A DNA stretch of 64,000 bases from Salipiger abyssi (GTDB lineage Bacteria; Pseudomonadota; Alphaproteobacteria; Rhodobacterales; Rhodobacteraceae). Within the stretch, counting starts at the first letter, position 1. Each line of letters opens with the position of its first letter. The DNA lies in contig NZ_JAEKIS010000009.1 of the NCBI RefSeq assembly GCF_017311415.1, forward strand, positions 124,001 through 188,000. The letters are read 5' to 3'. The position numbers and the translations under genes are program-made. Positions 30,205-38,968 of this stretch are shown one piece after another. The notes beneath the pieces are model-generated. The model was not told the DNA's origin and did not search any database. It saw nothing but the letters and a program-made list of their open reading frames with translations.

Positions 30205-30516
30205 TCAGTGGGTCCAGGCGCCCTTGCGGTCGACCGCGAAATTCTCGGCATAGCCGCGCGGGCGGATGTTCGGGCTGCGCTTGTGCGGCTCGGTCACAAT
30301 CGCCTCGATGCCATGTTCCTTGGCATAGTCCAGCGCCTGCGCCTTGCTATCGAATCTCAGACGCACCTGGGATTGGGTATCAGCGGAGGAGGTCCAGCCC
30401 ATCAGCGGATCGACCTCGCGCGGCTCGCTCGGCGCAAATTCGAGAATCCAGTGTTTCGTCTTGCCCTGGCCCGAGGACATTGCCGTCCTGGCTGGCTGGT
30501 AAATCCGTGCGCGCAT
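30205..30516 (-). CDS. NDUFS4-like complex I accessory subunit
   Basis: 103 residues from the ATG at 30516 behind [25 protein letters not shown], the block [25 protein letters not shown], and the C-terminal [15 protein letters not shown] match the NDUFS4/AQDQ family (the 'ETC complex I conserved region'). In alphaproteobacteria this small protein belongs to NADH:quinone oxidoreductase, near the NADH-binding arm. It is encoded alone, away from any nuo cluster in this window. Confidence 0.92.
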   Translation of the reverse strand: MRARIYQPARTAMSSGQGKTKHWILEFAPSEPREVDPLMGWTSSADTQSQVRLRFDSKAQALDYAKEHGIEAIVTEPHKRSPNIRPRGYAENFAVDRKGAWTH

Positions 30517-30762
30517 GGAATCCCTCCTGAACATTATGAAACGGTATCGGGGATTTGACCCAACAGGGCAAGGGATCCGCGCTATTTTGCCGACATTTCG
30601 CGGCGCGTCGCGGCAGGAAGGCGCAAACAGGGCACGCTCCATCGAAGAGACACGGGGGAGCGAGGGGTGGGTTGTGCGCTCCGATCGGGGGCGATGCCAC
30701 TGCTTGCAGGGAAAAGGTAAGTATCGCCCGCCCCTTTTATCAATCGAAAAACGTGCCCGACC

Positions 30763-30809
30763 TGTCGCTGTATGAGCGACAAATGACCTAACGTAAGCCG
30801 ATTGTCGCT
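30763..30809. promoter_or_regulatory. candidate operator: TGTCGCT repeats upstream of uvrB
   Basis: TGTCGCT-gtatg-AGCGACA is a perfect 7-bp inverted repeat at 30763-30781; a third TGTCGCT lies at 30803-30809, 40 bp from the first, about four helical turns. The phased repeats suggest cooperative binding by a regulator. Confidence 0.5.
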
Positions 30810-30840
30810 TATTCCTAACGCGTTACGACCAGTTCCTGAG

Positions 30841-30864
30841 ACGGGCGGCGCTCTGCCCGTTTTT
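30841..30864 (+). terminator. leader terminator upstream of uvrB
   Basis: ACGGGC / GCCCGT stem with an 8-nt loop and TTTTT, 85 bp before the uvrB ATG. No plus-strand gene ends nearby, so it either attenuates uvrB or ends a short leader RNA. Confidence 0.6.
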
Positions 30865-30949
30865 CATGCAACGCGCCGCTGCGTCACGGCCCCTTGAAAC
30901 TCCGCGCTGCGAAGACAATTCTGGCAGGCGTCCGGTCGAGGAACCTCCC

Positions 30950-33148
30950 ATGCCCTATGCCCATTCCGACAAGTCCGCCCCGGCGATGCACGCACCTGCC
31001 CCCGATGTGCGCGAGCGTGAAAAGCTCGAAGGCGGCAAGCGCTTTGTCATGCAGACCGAGTTCCAGGCGGCCGGCGACCAGCCCACCGCCATCGCCGAGC
31101 TTTCCGCCGGGGTGAGCGAGGGCGAGCGCAATCAGGTGCTGCTGGGCGCCACCGGCACCGGCAAAACTTTCACCATGGCCAAGGTGATCGAGGAAACCCA
31201 GCGCCCTGCGATCATCCTCGCCCCCAACAAGACGCTGGCGGCGCAGCTATACGGCGAGTTCAAGGGCTTCTTCCCGGACAACGCGGTGGAGTACTTCGTC
31301 TCCTATTACGACTACTACCAGCCCGAGGCCTATGTGGCGCGCTCGGACACCTACATAGAAAAAGAAAGCCAGATCAACGAACAGATCGACCGGATGCGCC
31401 ACTCGGCCACACGGGCGCTGCTCGAACGCGACGATGTGATCATCGTGGCCTCGGTCTCCTGCATCTACGGCATCGGCTCGGTCGAGACCTACGGCGCGAT
31501 GACCCAGGATCTGATTGCCGGCAACGAATACGAGATGCGCAAGGTCATGGCGGATCTGGTCACCCAGCAATACCGCCGCAACGACCAGGCGTTTCAGCGC
31601 GGCTCGTTCCGGGTGCGCGGAGATTCGCTGGAGATCTGGCCCGCCCACCTCGAAGACCGGGCGTGGAAGCTGAGCTTTTTCGGAGAAGAGCTTGAGGCTA
31701 TTACGGAATTCGACCCGCTCACCGGTCAGAAAACCGGCAGCTTCGAGCGCATCCGGGTCTATGCCAACTCGCATTACGTGACGCCGAAACCGACGATGAA
31801 TCAGGCGGTGGTGCAGATCAAGAAAGAGCTACGCCAGCGGCTCGACCAGCTGGTGAACGAGGGCAAGCTGCTGGAGGCGCAGCGGCTGGAGCAGCGCACC
31901 AATTTCGATATCGAGATGCTGGAGGCCACCGGCGTCTGCAACGGCATCGAGAACTATTCGCGCTATCTCACCGGTCGCGCCCCGGGCGAGCCGCCGCCCA
32001 CGCTGTTCGAATTCATCCCCGACAATGCGATTGTCTTTGCCGATGAAAGCCACGTCACCGTGCCGCAGATCGGCGGCATGTACCGGGGCGACTACCGGCG
32101 CAAGTTCACGCTTGCCGAGCACGGGTTCCGGCTGCCCTCCTGCATGGACAACCGCCCGCTCAAATTCGAGGAATGGGACGCGATGCGCCCGCAATCGGTG
32201 TTTGTCTCCGCCACCCCGGCGGCGTGGGAGCTGGAGCAGGCCGGCGGCGTCTTCACCGAGCAGGTGATCCGTCCCACCGGGCTGCTGGATCCGCAGGTGG
32301 AAATCCGGCCCGTCGAGATGCAGGTGGACGATCTGCTCGACGAGGTGCGCAAGGTCACGGCGGACGGCTTCCGCACGCTCTGCACCACGCTCACCAAGCG
32401 CATGGCCGAGGATCTGACGGAATACATGCACGAGCAGGGCATCAAGGTGCGCTACATGCATTCCGATATCGACACGATCGAGCGGATCGAGATCCTGCGC
32501 GACCTGCGGCTCGGCGCCTTCGACGTGCTGATCGGCATCAACCTGCTGCGCGAGGGGCTCGACATACCGGAATGCGGGCTGGTGGCGATTCTGGACGCGG
32601 ACAAGGAGGGCTTCCTGCGCTCCGAGACCTCGCTGATCCAGACCATCGGTCGCGCGGCGCGGAATGCCGAGGGCCGCGTCATCATGTATGCCGACCGCAT
32701 CACCGGCTCGATGGAGCGCGCCCTGGCCGAGACCGAGCGGCGGCGGGTGAAGCAGATCGCCTATAACGAAGAGCATGGCATCACACCGGCGACGGTGAAG
32801 AAGAATGTCGAGGATATTCTGGCCGGGCTCTATCAGGGCGATGTCGACATGAACCGGGTGACGGCGGTGGTCGACAAGGAGCGCGCCGGCGCCAATCTGG
32901 AAACAGTTCTGGAGGGGCTGCGCACGGATATGCGCAAGGCCGCCGAGAATCTGGAGTTCGAGGAGGCCGCGCGGCTGCGCGACGAGATCAAGCGGCTGGA
33001 GGCGGTGGACCTCGCGGTGCACGACGACCCGCTGGCGCGGCAATCGGCGGTCGAGGCGGCCTCGGACGCGGCGGTCAAATCCTCGGGCCGCTCCACGGCG
33101 GGCCGCCCGGGCCAGCGCGGCGGGAATGTGAAGCGGCGGAAGCGGTAG
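30950..33148 (+). CDS. uvrB: excinuclease ABC subunit B
   Basis: 732 residues from MPYAHSDKS; a 28-codon upstream extension is unlikely. Walker A is [10 protein letters not shown], the damage-probing beta-hairpin region is [11 protein letters not shown], helicase motifs include [27 protein letters not shown] and QTIGRAARN, and the C-terminal UVR motif is [17 protein letters not shown]. It acts with UvrA and UvrC in nucleotide excision repair. Its TAG stop lies inside a REP element. The upstream region holds an operator-like repeat and a terminator. Confidence 0.97.
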   Translation: MPYAHSDKSAPAMHAPAPDVREREKLEGGKRFVMQTEFQAAGDQPTAIAELSAGVSEGERNQVLLGATGTGKTFTMAKVIEETQRPAIILAPNKTLAAQLYGEFKGFFPDNAVEYFVSYYDYYQPEAYVARSDTYIEKESQINEQIDRMRHSATRALLERDDVIIVASVSCIYGIGSVETYGAMTQDLIAGNEYEMRKVMADLVTQQYRRNDQAFQRGSFRVRGDSLEIWPAHLEDRAWKLSFFGEELEAITEFDPLTGQKTGSFERIRVYANSHYVTPKPTMNQAVVQIKKELRQRLDQLVNEGKLLEAQRLEQRTNFDIEMLEATGVCNGIENYSRYLTGRAPGEPPPTLFEFIPDNAIVFADESHVTVPQIGGMYRGDYRRKFTLAEHGFRLPSCMDNRPLKFEEWDAMRPQSVFVSATPAAWELEQAGGVFTEQVIRPTGLLDPQVEIRPVEMQVDDLLDEVRKVTADGFRTLCTTLTKRMAEDLTEYMHEQGIKVRYMHSDIDTIERIEILRDLRLGAFDVLIGINLLREGLDIPECGLVAILDADKEGFLRSETSLIQTIGRAARNAEGRVIMYADRITGSMERALAETERRRVKQIAYNEEHGITPATVKKNVEDILAGLYQGDVDMNRVTAVVDKERAGANLETVLEGLRTDMRKAAENLEFEEAARLRDEIKRLEAVDLAVHDDPLARQSAVEAASDAAVKSSGRSTAGRPGQRGGNVKRRKR

Positions 33149-33218
33149 GGTGGGCAATCTGCCCACCGTCATTGCGCCGGGCCGGAAGAGCGAATGGTGG
33201 GCAGATTGCCCACCCTAC
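33145..33218. repeat. inverted pair of REP palindromes between uvrB and RAYT
   Basis: Units at 33145-33167 and 33196-33218 are identical to the 5639/5675 units and face each other across 28 bp. The TAG of the GTAGGG end serves as stop codon for uvrB (33146-33148) and, on the other strand, for the transposase (33215-33217). Confidence 0.9.
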
Positions 33219-33778
33219 TCGCCGAACATCCCCTCGCCCAAGCCGCCCGACCAATCCGCATCGACGCGCCCCAAGCGAATGTCGCGATGGATCGACGACC
33301 AGGGCCAATCCGAGGGCTGTGCCGCCAGCCCGTGCCGCACCGGATTGCCCCAGCAATAGGCCACATGCGCTTGGTAATCCGCCTCGTCGCGGATCATGTG
33401 CTCCCAATAGCGCCGCTGCCAGATTCCGCGTTCGCGCTTGGCCCGTTTGCTGGACGAGACCCGCGTAGGGTGGGCAATTCTGCCCACCGCCCCTGTTCCG
33501 GCAGACCCCGCACCCACCCGCCTCGAAAACCGCGCCTTGATCTTGCGCCAGCGCTCGGGAAAGGCATTGTCGCCGGGCGGCAGCGTCCAGACCGCGTGCA
33601 GATGATCGGGCAGGATCACCATCGCGTCGCAGAACACCGGCGCCTCGCGTATGGTGTCGAGATAGGCGCCGCGCAGATCATCGACATGTTCCAGCAATAA
33701 CGCCGAAGGCCGCCGCGCCAGCGCGACGATGAAGAAATACGACGCCCCGGGCATCTGCAATCGACGGTAATTCGGCAT
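33215..33778 (-). CDS. REP-associated tyrosine transposase (RAYT)
   Basis: 187 residues from MPNYRRLQMPG; the longer frame to 33847 begins in REP sequence. Y1/HUH-type features: the His-x-His motif in LPDHLHAVWTLP (metal binding) and the C-terminal WQRRYWEHMIRDEADYQAHVAYCWGNPVRHGL, containing the candidate catalytic Tyr. RAYTs are domesticated IS200/IS605 relatives that mobilise REP palindromes. REP units lie on both sides and one (24 bp) inside the coding frame, adding the residues GRIAHPT. Function after that insertion is untested. Confidence 0.9.
   Translation of the reverse strand: MPNYRRLQMPGASYFFIVALARRPSALLLEHVDDLRGAYLDTIREAPVFCDAMVILPDHLHAVWTLPPGDNAFPERWRKIKARFSRRVGAGSAGTGAVGRIAHPTRVSSSKRAKRERGIWQRRYWEHMIRDEADYQAHVAYCWGNPVRHGLAAQPSDWPWSSIHRDIRLGRVDADWSGGLGEGMFGE
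33465..33488. repeat. REP unit inside the RAYT coding frame
   Basis: 24-bp version of the REP unit with one extra T (GCAATTCTGC versus GCAATCTGC). The extra base makes the length divisible by three, so the transposase frame stays open. Confidence 0.85.
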
Positions 33779-33829
33779 CCGTCCGATATGACGCGAAAGC
33801 GGTAAAGGACGGGTTAAGTACGAGGCGGC

Positions 33830-33852
33830 GGTGGGCAGATTACCCACCCTAC
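33830..33852. repeat. REP unit upstream of RAYT
   Basis: One-mismatch copy (TTACCC for TTGCCC). It ends exactly where the stop codon of the rhodanese gene (33853-33855, minus strand) begins and lies 52 bp before the RAYT start. Confidence 0.85.
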
Positions 33853-34656
33853 TCAGCCGCAGAAAACCCGCAGCACCACGCCGTCCTCATCCGTCTCGAT
33901 ATTCAGCCTTGCGGGGTTGAAATCCATCGTCGCGGGCTGGCCCTCGCGCAGCACGCGGATCTGCTCGCCGGCGGGCAGCGTCACCGCGGCGATGTTTTGC
34001 CCGACCAGCGCCGCGTAGCCGGACGGGTTGCACAACCCCTCCGCCTTCTCCGCCGAACCCTCGCTGCCGCTCACAGTCAGCCCCAGCAGGCGCCAGCTCT
34101 GCATGCCGCCGCGATAGTAAAAGATCCGCTCCGCCGGATAGCCCGCCTCCAGCATATTGCGGATCGCGGTGGGCGACTGACCGCACCAGAGCCCGTTGCA
34201 GAAGAGCGCGACGGGCTTCGCCTCCGCGCAATCCCAGCCGTCGAAATCCGGCTCGCACCCGAGCCGGCCCAGCTCGTCGATGATATAGGTGTAGGGGATG
34301 TTCATCGCGCCGGGGATTGTGCCCTGCCGGAACCAGTCGGACGTCCGGCTGTCGATCACCAGCGCCTCGGGATCCTGCAACATTTCCAGCAGCTCCAGCT
34401 CGCCGATCGTGGTCACGCCTGGCGCCGGCTGCATGGGCTGAATGCAGAAATCCGGACAGGGGCGCGATGTACGCGCCCAGTCGCCGGTCAGCCGGTGCTC
34501 CGGATCCTGAATGCGCGAGATCTCTGCCGGGCCGTGTTCCGTCTCGACCGTGACCGAGGGCACGCCGCGGGCGATGTTCACCGGCGTTTCGGCACCAGCC
34601 CCGCCACATCCCAAAAGCAGCGCCGCACCCAGCGCAACCAAGTGCAACTTCGTCAT
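33853..34656 (-). CDS. exported rhodanese-domain protein fused to I78-type inhibitor domain
   Basis: 267 residues from MTKLHLVALGA. The N-terminal export signal contains LLLGC, a possible lipobox. A rhodanese-like domain occupies ~75-200 (VIDSRTSDWFRQGTIPGAMNIPY) with a Cys-bearing loop FCNGLWCGQSPTA. The last ~60 residues (YAALVGQNIAAV, RVLREGQPATMDFNPARLN, VLRVFCG) match the I78 peptidase-inhibitor family. It is probably periplasmic. Sulfur transfer is possible but unproven; the fusion is unusual. Confidence 0.8.
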   Translation of the reverse strand: MTKLHLVALGAALLLGCGGAGAETPVNIARGVPSVTVETEHGPAEISRIQDPEHRLTGDWARTSRPCPDFCIQPMQPAPGVTTIGELELLEMLQDPEALVIDSRTSDWFRQGTIPGAMNIPYTYIIDELGRLGCEPDFDGWDCAEAKPVALFCNGLWCGQSPTAIRNMLEAGYPAERIFYYRGGMQSWRLLGLTVSGSEGSAEKAEGLCNPSGYAALVGQNIAAVTLPAGEQIRVLREGQPATMDFNPARLNIETDEDGVVLRVFCG

Positions 34657-34722
34657 CTCGTCCTCCCGATCCATCCAAAGCGCCGCCTTTCGCCACCGCG
34701 CGGAATACAGCAGACTGCGCCC

Positions 34723-34965
34723 ATGCTGGAACTCTCCGCCCCATCCTCCCATCTCTACCCCGGGGCCCTGTGCCGCGTCGAGGAGGGAGCACTCGCCGAC
34801 GGGCCGGTGGTGGTGCTCTTCGCCGATGGCAGCCGCGCCGGTGGCGAGCTTGCAGGCGGCCAGTTGCAGCTCTCGGCCTATGAAACCCGCGCCGGCACCC
34901 CGATCCCCGCGCGGCTGTGGCAGATCGACACCCAGACCCTGCGCATCGCCGCACGGTTACATTGA
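34723..34965 (+). CDS. small hypothetical protein
   Basis: 80 residues starting MLELSAPSSHLYPGAL. Alternating hydrophobic residues (GPVVVLFADGSRAGGELAGGQLQLSAYET in part) suggest a small beta-barrel-like fold. It is divergent from the rhodanese gene with 66 bp between. No good RBS precedes the ATG. I recognise no family. The GC-rich frame and the convergence with known gene spacing make it plausible but not certain. Confidence 0.5.
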   Translation: MLELSAPSSHLYPGALCRVEEGALADGPVVVLFADGSRAGGELAGGQLQLSAYETRAGTPIPARLWQIDTQTLRIAARLH

Positions 34966-35003
34966 GGGATCGACAGCGCGCATATCCGGCATAAATTACC
35001 TCC

Positions 35004-35402
35004 ATGCGCCCGATTCTCGCGATCCCCTTCACCGGACTGCTGCTGCTCGCCGCCTGCGCCACCCCGCAGGAGCGCTGCCTGAGCGATGCCGCCGGCCCCT
35101 GGCGTTCGGCGCTGAAGGAGCGGCAGCGCATCGCCGAGGATCTGGCGCGGGGCTTCACCTATGAGACCAAGTTCGAGGAGCGGACGCGCTTTCGCTGGTG
35201 CGCCGGCGGCGCGGGCCAGCTCTACCCGTGCTGGGAAACCGATGCGCAACCGGTGACGCGGCGGATCCCGGTCGACGCGGCGGCGCTGCGCGCCCGCGAC
35301 GCCGAACTCGCCCGCGCCCTGCCCGATCTGCGCCGTGCCGCCGAAGCCGATATGGAGCGGTGCCGCGTGGCCTTCCCCGAGCCGGAAACACCGCCCTCTT
35401 GA
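35004..35402 (+). CDS. putative lipoprotein, unknown function
   Basis: 132 residues. A lipoprotein signal peptide ends in the lipobox LLAAC, so the mature protein is probably anchored to a membrane in the periplasm. The mature part has four further Cys (ERCLSD, RWCAGG, YPCWET, ERCRVA), likely two disulfides, and a helical C-terminus. It begins 38 bp after the small hypothetical gene. No known domain is recognised. Confidence 0.7.
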   Translation: MRPILAIPFTGLLLLAACATPQERCLSDAAGPWRSALKERQRIAEDLARGFTYETKFEERTRFRWCAGGAGQLYPCWETDAQPVTRRIPVDAAALRARDAELARALPDLRRAAEADMERCRVAFPEPETPPS

Positions 35403-35435
35403 CAGCCCCCGGCATTGGCGCAACCCCGCGCTTTT

Positions 35436-35509
<74 letters not shown>

Positions 35510-35589
35510 TCCCCACATCTCCTAAGCCACGTTACATCTCCGGCGACGTTCCCCGATGCCAGCATATGCCCACCGCCTTGCCGCCTCGG

Positions 35590-36660
35590 TCAGGCAAACC
35601 TGCGGACGATCCAGCGCCGCGCGGGTTTTTCCAGCAGGTGATAGCTCGCCGACGAAACGAGCAGCAGCGCCAGCGTGACCAGCGGCCAGGAGGGAACCGG
35701 AATGCCGAGCTTCGGGAGAAAATCCAGGCAAACCCAGATGAGCAGCAGATGAACCATGTAGATGGCATAGGAGATCTCGCCCAGATAGACGAGGAGTGCG
35801 GAATTGGTCGGACAGGCGCGCCTGGAAGAGAGACCGGCGCCGCCCAGGATCAGCATCGCAAAGGCGAGCAGGACCGGATAGCCGGCTGTGGCGTCGCACG
35901 TCAGACCGAAGAGCATCGCCAGGCCAAGCACAAACAGCACCGCCGAAACCGCGCCCGAGACATGCGGAGCGATCAGCCGCAGGATCATCCCCAGCAGAAA
36001 CAGCGGCACGATGCGCAGGGCGCCGAAATCCCAGGTCAGGTGCAGGAAGGCCGATGCGCCGAGGGCAACCGCCAGCAGGTGGGCCAGCACGGCGCTAACG
36101 CCGAAGGCGAGACAAAGCGGCAGCAGCCCGCGCAGGCGCGGGCCGGCCAGCGCGAAGAGCAGATAGGCAAACATCTCTGCCGAGATCGTCCAGCTCGGCC
36201 CGTTCAGAACCAGCCCATCCGTCGTCGCAAAGGAATGCAGCAGCAAGAGCGAGGCCCAGAGCCCTTCAGCGGGCCGGGCGCCGGCCCAGGCCAGCAGCGC
36301 AAACACAAGCAGCAGCGTAAGATGCAGCGGATAGATCCGGGCCAGGCGTTTGACCATGAACCGCCGGATCGAAAACCGGTGCGCCGCGATCTGGTCTCCG
36401 TAGACATGCAGGATCACGAAGCCCGACAGGATAAAGAAGAAATCCACCGCGCGGGCCCCGTTGCGGATCACCGACAAGACCCAACCGTCGGCAAGCTCGA
36501 TGCGCAGGCTCAGGTGGAACAGAAAAACCCAGAAGGCGGCGAAGAAACGCAGAGACGTCAATGTGCGCAGATCGCCGGCGACAGCAAAGGGTTTGCGCGC
36601 GACTTCGCCAACCGCGGAGGGACTGGTACAGACAGAATTCACAACTGGTTGGTCCGGCAT
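35590..36660 (-). CDS. acyltransferase 3 family membrane protein
   Basis: 356 residues with about ten membrane helices. The AT3 signature is in LTSLRFFAAFWVFLFHLSL (conserved R and H), with a second motif FFFILSGFVI and an Arg-rich cytoplasmic loop (RFMVKRLARIYPLHL). Such OafA-like enzymes O-acylate LPS, capsule or exopolysaccharide sugars. It lies alone, 80 bp from a decayed tRNA and facing it, with gene-poor flanks, which hints at acquisition by transfer. Confidence 0.88.
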   Translation of the reverse strand: MPDQPVVNSVCTSPSAVGEVARKPFAVAGDLRTLTSLRFFAAFWVFLFHLSLRIELADGWVLSVIRNGARAVDFFFILSGFVILHVYGDQIAAHRFSIRRFMVKRLARIYPLHLTLLLVFALLAWAGARPAEGLWASLLLLHSFATTDGLVLNGPSWTISAEMFAYLLFALAGPRLRGLLPLCLAFGVSAVLAHLLAVALGASAFLHLTWDFGALRIVPLFLLGMILRLIAPHVSGAVSAVLFVLGLAMLFGLTCDATAGYPVLLAFAMLILGGAGLSSRRACPTNSALLVYLGEISYAIYMVHLLLIWVCLDFLPKLGIPVPSWPLVTLALLLVSSASYHLLEKPARRWIVRRFA

Positions 36661-37008
36661 AAGGTCGGAGAACAGCTACTTGTATAAAGCGAGCGATTCC
36701 GACGTCACATCTGCATCCGACACTCGCAGCGTCGAGCACTCTACGCAAGATTGAAAATCCCCTCAGAACTCGCCCAATCCTAGGAGCCGACGCGCAACGG
36801 CGGCATCGCTCCGAACGCCACACCCCGGCCCAGGCACAAAAACGCCTGTCATATGAGCTTTACCAAAGCGCGCTACCTCTGGTGCGACCACTGCATCTTG
36901 CGAGACTTGCCAGGCGTGAAACGCGAGATATAGTGTTTTCAAGCTGGGGCGGGTCGTCCCGCTCTGGTGCTTCTAGACGGGCAGACAGGGCAGGGAACGA
37001 GTCATTCC
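36661..37008. other. 348-bp gap between acyltransferase and HNH gene
   Basis: No family-matching gene. A 26-codon frame at 36853 (MSFTKARYLW...) lacks an RBS. Base composition is more AT-rich near 36670-36780. Both flanking genes are transcribed away from it, so it must hold two promoters, but none is clear. Confidence 0.4.
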
Positions 37009-37593
37009 ATGGACGGCGACTTCAGAACGCATTTCGTAAGAGAACCATCGGCGCTGAAACAACATCCGGCGCTGGTGCTGAACGCGGATTACCGACCGCT
37101 TTCCTACTATCCGCTTTCGCTCTGGCCCTGGCAGGAGGCGGTGAAAGCGGCCTTCCTCGACCGGGTCGACATCATCGCCGAATATGACGAGGAGGTCCGA
37201 AGCCCCTCGATGACGCTGAAAATACCCAGCGTGGTGGTGCTGAAAGATTACGTCAAACCGAGAAAGCGCGTGGCCTTCACGCGCTTTAATCTTTTTCTGA
37301 GGGACGAATTCCGCTGCCAGTATTGCGGATCCAAGGGCGAGCTGACCTTCGATCATGTCGTGCCCCGCGCCTCTGGCGGCATCACCAGCTGGGAAAACGT
37401 GGTCGCCGCCTGCGCGCCCTGCAACCTCCGGAAGGGCTCGAAATCGCTGCGCAAGGCGAACATGTCGCTGCGCAAGATCCCGCGCCAGCCCGGCGCGTCC
37501 GAGCTGATGAATGTCGGGCGCAAGTTCCCGCCCAACCACCTGCACGACAGCTGGCTCGATTTCCTCTACTGGGACGCCGAGCTGGAGGCCTGA
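37009..37593 (+). CDS. HNH endonuclease family protein
   Basis: 194 residues from MDGDFRTHF. The HNH/zinc core is FRCQYCGSKGELTFDHVVPRASGG...CAPCNLRKG (residues ~100-145): two CxxC pairs for zinc and DH/N/H catalytic positions. The N-terminal half (LVLNADYRPLSYYPLSLWPWQEAVKAAF in part) is typical of the widespread chromosomal HNH family of alphaproteobacteria, whose role is unknown. Nothing nearby suggests a restriction or toxin system. Confidence 0.9.
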   Translation: MDGDFRTHFVREPSALKQHPALVLNADYRPLSYYPLSLWPWQEAVKAAFLDRVDIIAEYDEEVRSPSMTLKIPSVVVLKDYVKPRKRVAFTRFNLFLRDEFRCQYCGSKGELTFDHVVPRASGGITSWENVVAACAPCNLRKGSKSLRKANMSLRKIPRQPGASELMNVGRKFPPNHLHDSWLDFLYWDAELEA

Positions 37594-37678
37594 GCCGCCC
37601 GAGCCTCCGGGGCTTGCCTCGCCGCCCTGCCCGGCCTAAGCCGCTGCCGGGCGCCTCGGCGCGCCAGGAAAGGGTGTC

Positions 37679-38884
37679 ATGCTGCTCTATCGCCTGCTCG
37701 TTTCGGTCTTTGCGCTGGGTGTACTCGCCCGGCTGGCGCTGCGGCGCGACCGTGACGCGCTTTGCCAGCGGCTGGCGCGCGGCCCCGCAGAGCCCGGCCC
37801 GCATCTTTGGCTGCACGCCGCCTCGAACGGCGAGCTGGCCTCGGCAAGGCCGCTGATCGCCGCGCTGCAAGCCGCCCGCCCCGACCTCAAACTGCTGATC
37901 ACCTGCAACTCCGCCACCGGCGTGGCGCTGGCGCAAGGCTGGGGGCTCGCCGCCCGGCTGGCGCCGCTCGATCTGGCGCGGGTGGCGCGGCGCATGCACC
38001 GGCGCTGGGACGTGCGCGGCCATATCGCGATGGAATCCGAGCTCTGGCCGCACCGGGTGCTCACCTGCCCCGGCCCGGTCTTTGTCATGGGCGGGCGGCT
38101 GACCGAAAGCACCGCGCGGGTCTGGCGGCTCTTCGGCGGACTGCAAGCGCGGCTGCTGCGCCGCATAGCCTGGCTCTCGCCGCAGGACGCGGGCTCGCGG
38201 ACGCGCTACCGCGCCGCCGGGCTGCCCGAGGCCGCCACCGGTCCGGTGGTCGACCTGAAGGCGCTCTACACCCCCGAGACGCGGCGCGACCCGGCGCTGA
38301 CGTCGGCCTTCGCGCGCGACAAGACCTGGCTCGCCGCCTCGACCCATGAGGGCGAGGAAGAGATCGTGCTCGCGGCCCATGGCCTGGCGCGCGGGGCCGA
38401 GCCAGACCTGCGGCTGATCCTCGCCCCGCGCCATCCGCGCCGCGCCGAGGCGTTGCTGCGCCTGATCGCCGATGCCGGGCTGAGCGTTGCCCGGCGCAGC
38501 GCCGGCGACGCCCCCGAGGGCGCCGATGTCTATCTCGCCGACACCATGGGCGAGATGGGGCTGCTCTACCCGCTGGCCGGGCGCATCCTCATCGGCGGCA
38601 CGCTGAGCGATGTCGGTGGCCACACCCCCTACGAGCCCGCCGCCTATGGCGCCGCCCTGCTGCACGGCCCGGATTTCGCCAAACACCGCCCCGGCTTCGA
38701 CCGGCTGCACGCACAAGGCGCCGCGACGCTGGTCCACGATGCCGAAGAGCTGGCCCGAGCGCTCAACGCGCTTGCCGCCGAGGCCGCCCAGCAGACCCAA
38801 GGCACGGCGGCGCAGGCCGCGCTGCGCCCGCAGGCCGATGCGCAGACGCTGGCCGCCGGCATCACGCAACGGCTGGCCCCCTGA
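37679..38884 (+). CDS. waaA: 3-deoxy-D-manno-octulosonic acid transferase
   Basis: 401 residues. The GT30 N-domain has LWLHAASNGELASARPL with the catalytic Glu, and HIAMESELWPHRV. The C-domain has ASTHEGEEEIVLAAH, LILAPRHPRRAEAL and GGTLSDVGGHTPYEPAAYG, which bind CMP-Kdo. It adds Kdo to lipid A precursor at the inner membrane. The N-terminal hydrophobic stretch is a membrane anchor. The gene is 85 bp after the HNH gene. Confidence 0.95.
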   Translation: MLLYRLLVSVFALGVLARLALRRDRDALCQRLARGPAEPGPHLWLHAASNGELASARPLIAALQAARPDLKLLITCNSATGVALAQGWGLAARLAPLDLARVARRMHRRWDVRGHIAMESELWPHRVLTCPGPVFVMGGRLTESTARVWRLFGGLQARLLRRIAWLSPQDAGSRTRYRAAGLPEAATGPVVDLKALYTPETRRDPALTSAFARDKTWLAASTHEGEEEIVLAAHGLARGAEPDLRLILAPRHPRRAEALLRLIADAGLSVARRSAGDAPEGADVYLADTMGEMGLLYPLAGRILIGGTLSDVGGHTPYEPAAYGAALLHGPDFAKHRPGFDRLHAQGAATLVHDAEELARALNALAAEAAQQTQGTAAQAALRPQADAQTLAAGITQRLAP

Positions 38885-38968
38885 GCACCGCCTCGCCGGA
38901 CGATCCGTTCCGCTTGAACTTTCCCGCCAAAGGCTTAGGTCATAAGGGACACTTACGGGTGAACGACC

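Larger units (their letters stand above)
30517..30949. other. divergent regulatory region between NDUFS4-like gene and uvrB
   Basis: 433 bp with no gene. It contains a TGTCGCT inverted repeat plus a third half-site, a perfect TAACGCGTTA palindrome (30816-30825) and an intrinsic terminator (30841-30864) ahead of uvrB. I see no canonical alphaproteobacterial LexA box (GTTC-N7-GTTC). Confidence 0.5.

Noticed and set aside
30740-30949. LexA box upstream of uvrB
   Set aside because: I looked for GTTC-N7-GTTC or GAAC-N7-GAAC and did not find one; the repeats present are of another type.
33778-33847. N-terminal extension of the RAYT gene to 33847
   Set aside because: The first codons are translated REP sequence (MGNLPT), which has no RBS; the ATG at 33778 matches family N-termini.
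36853-36933. 26-codon frame MSFTKARYLW...
   Set aside because: No ribosome-binding site and no similarity; probably chance.
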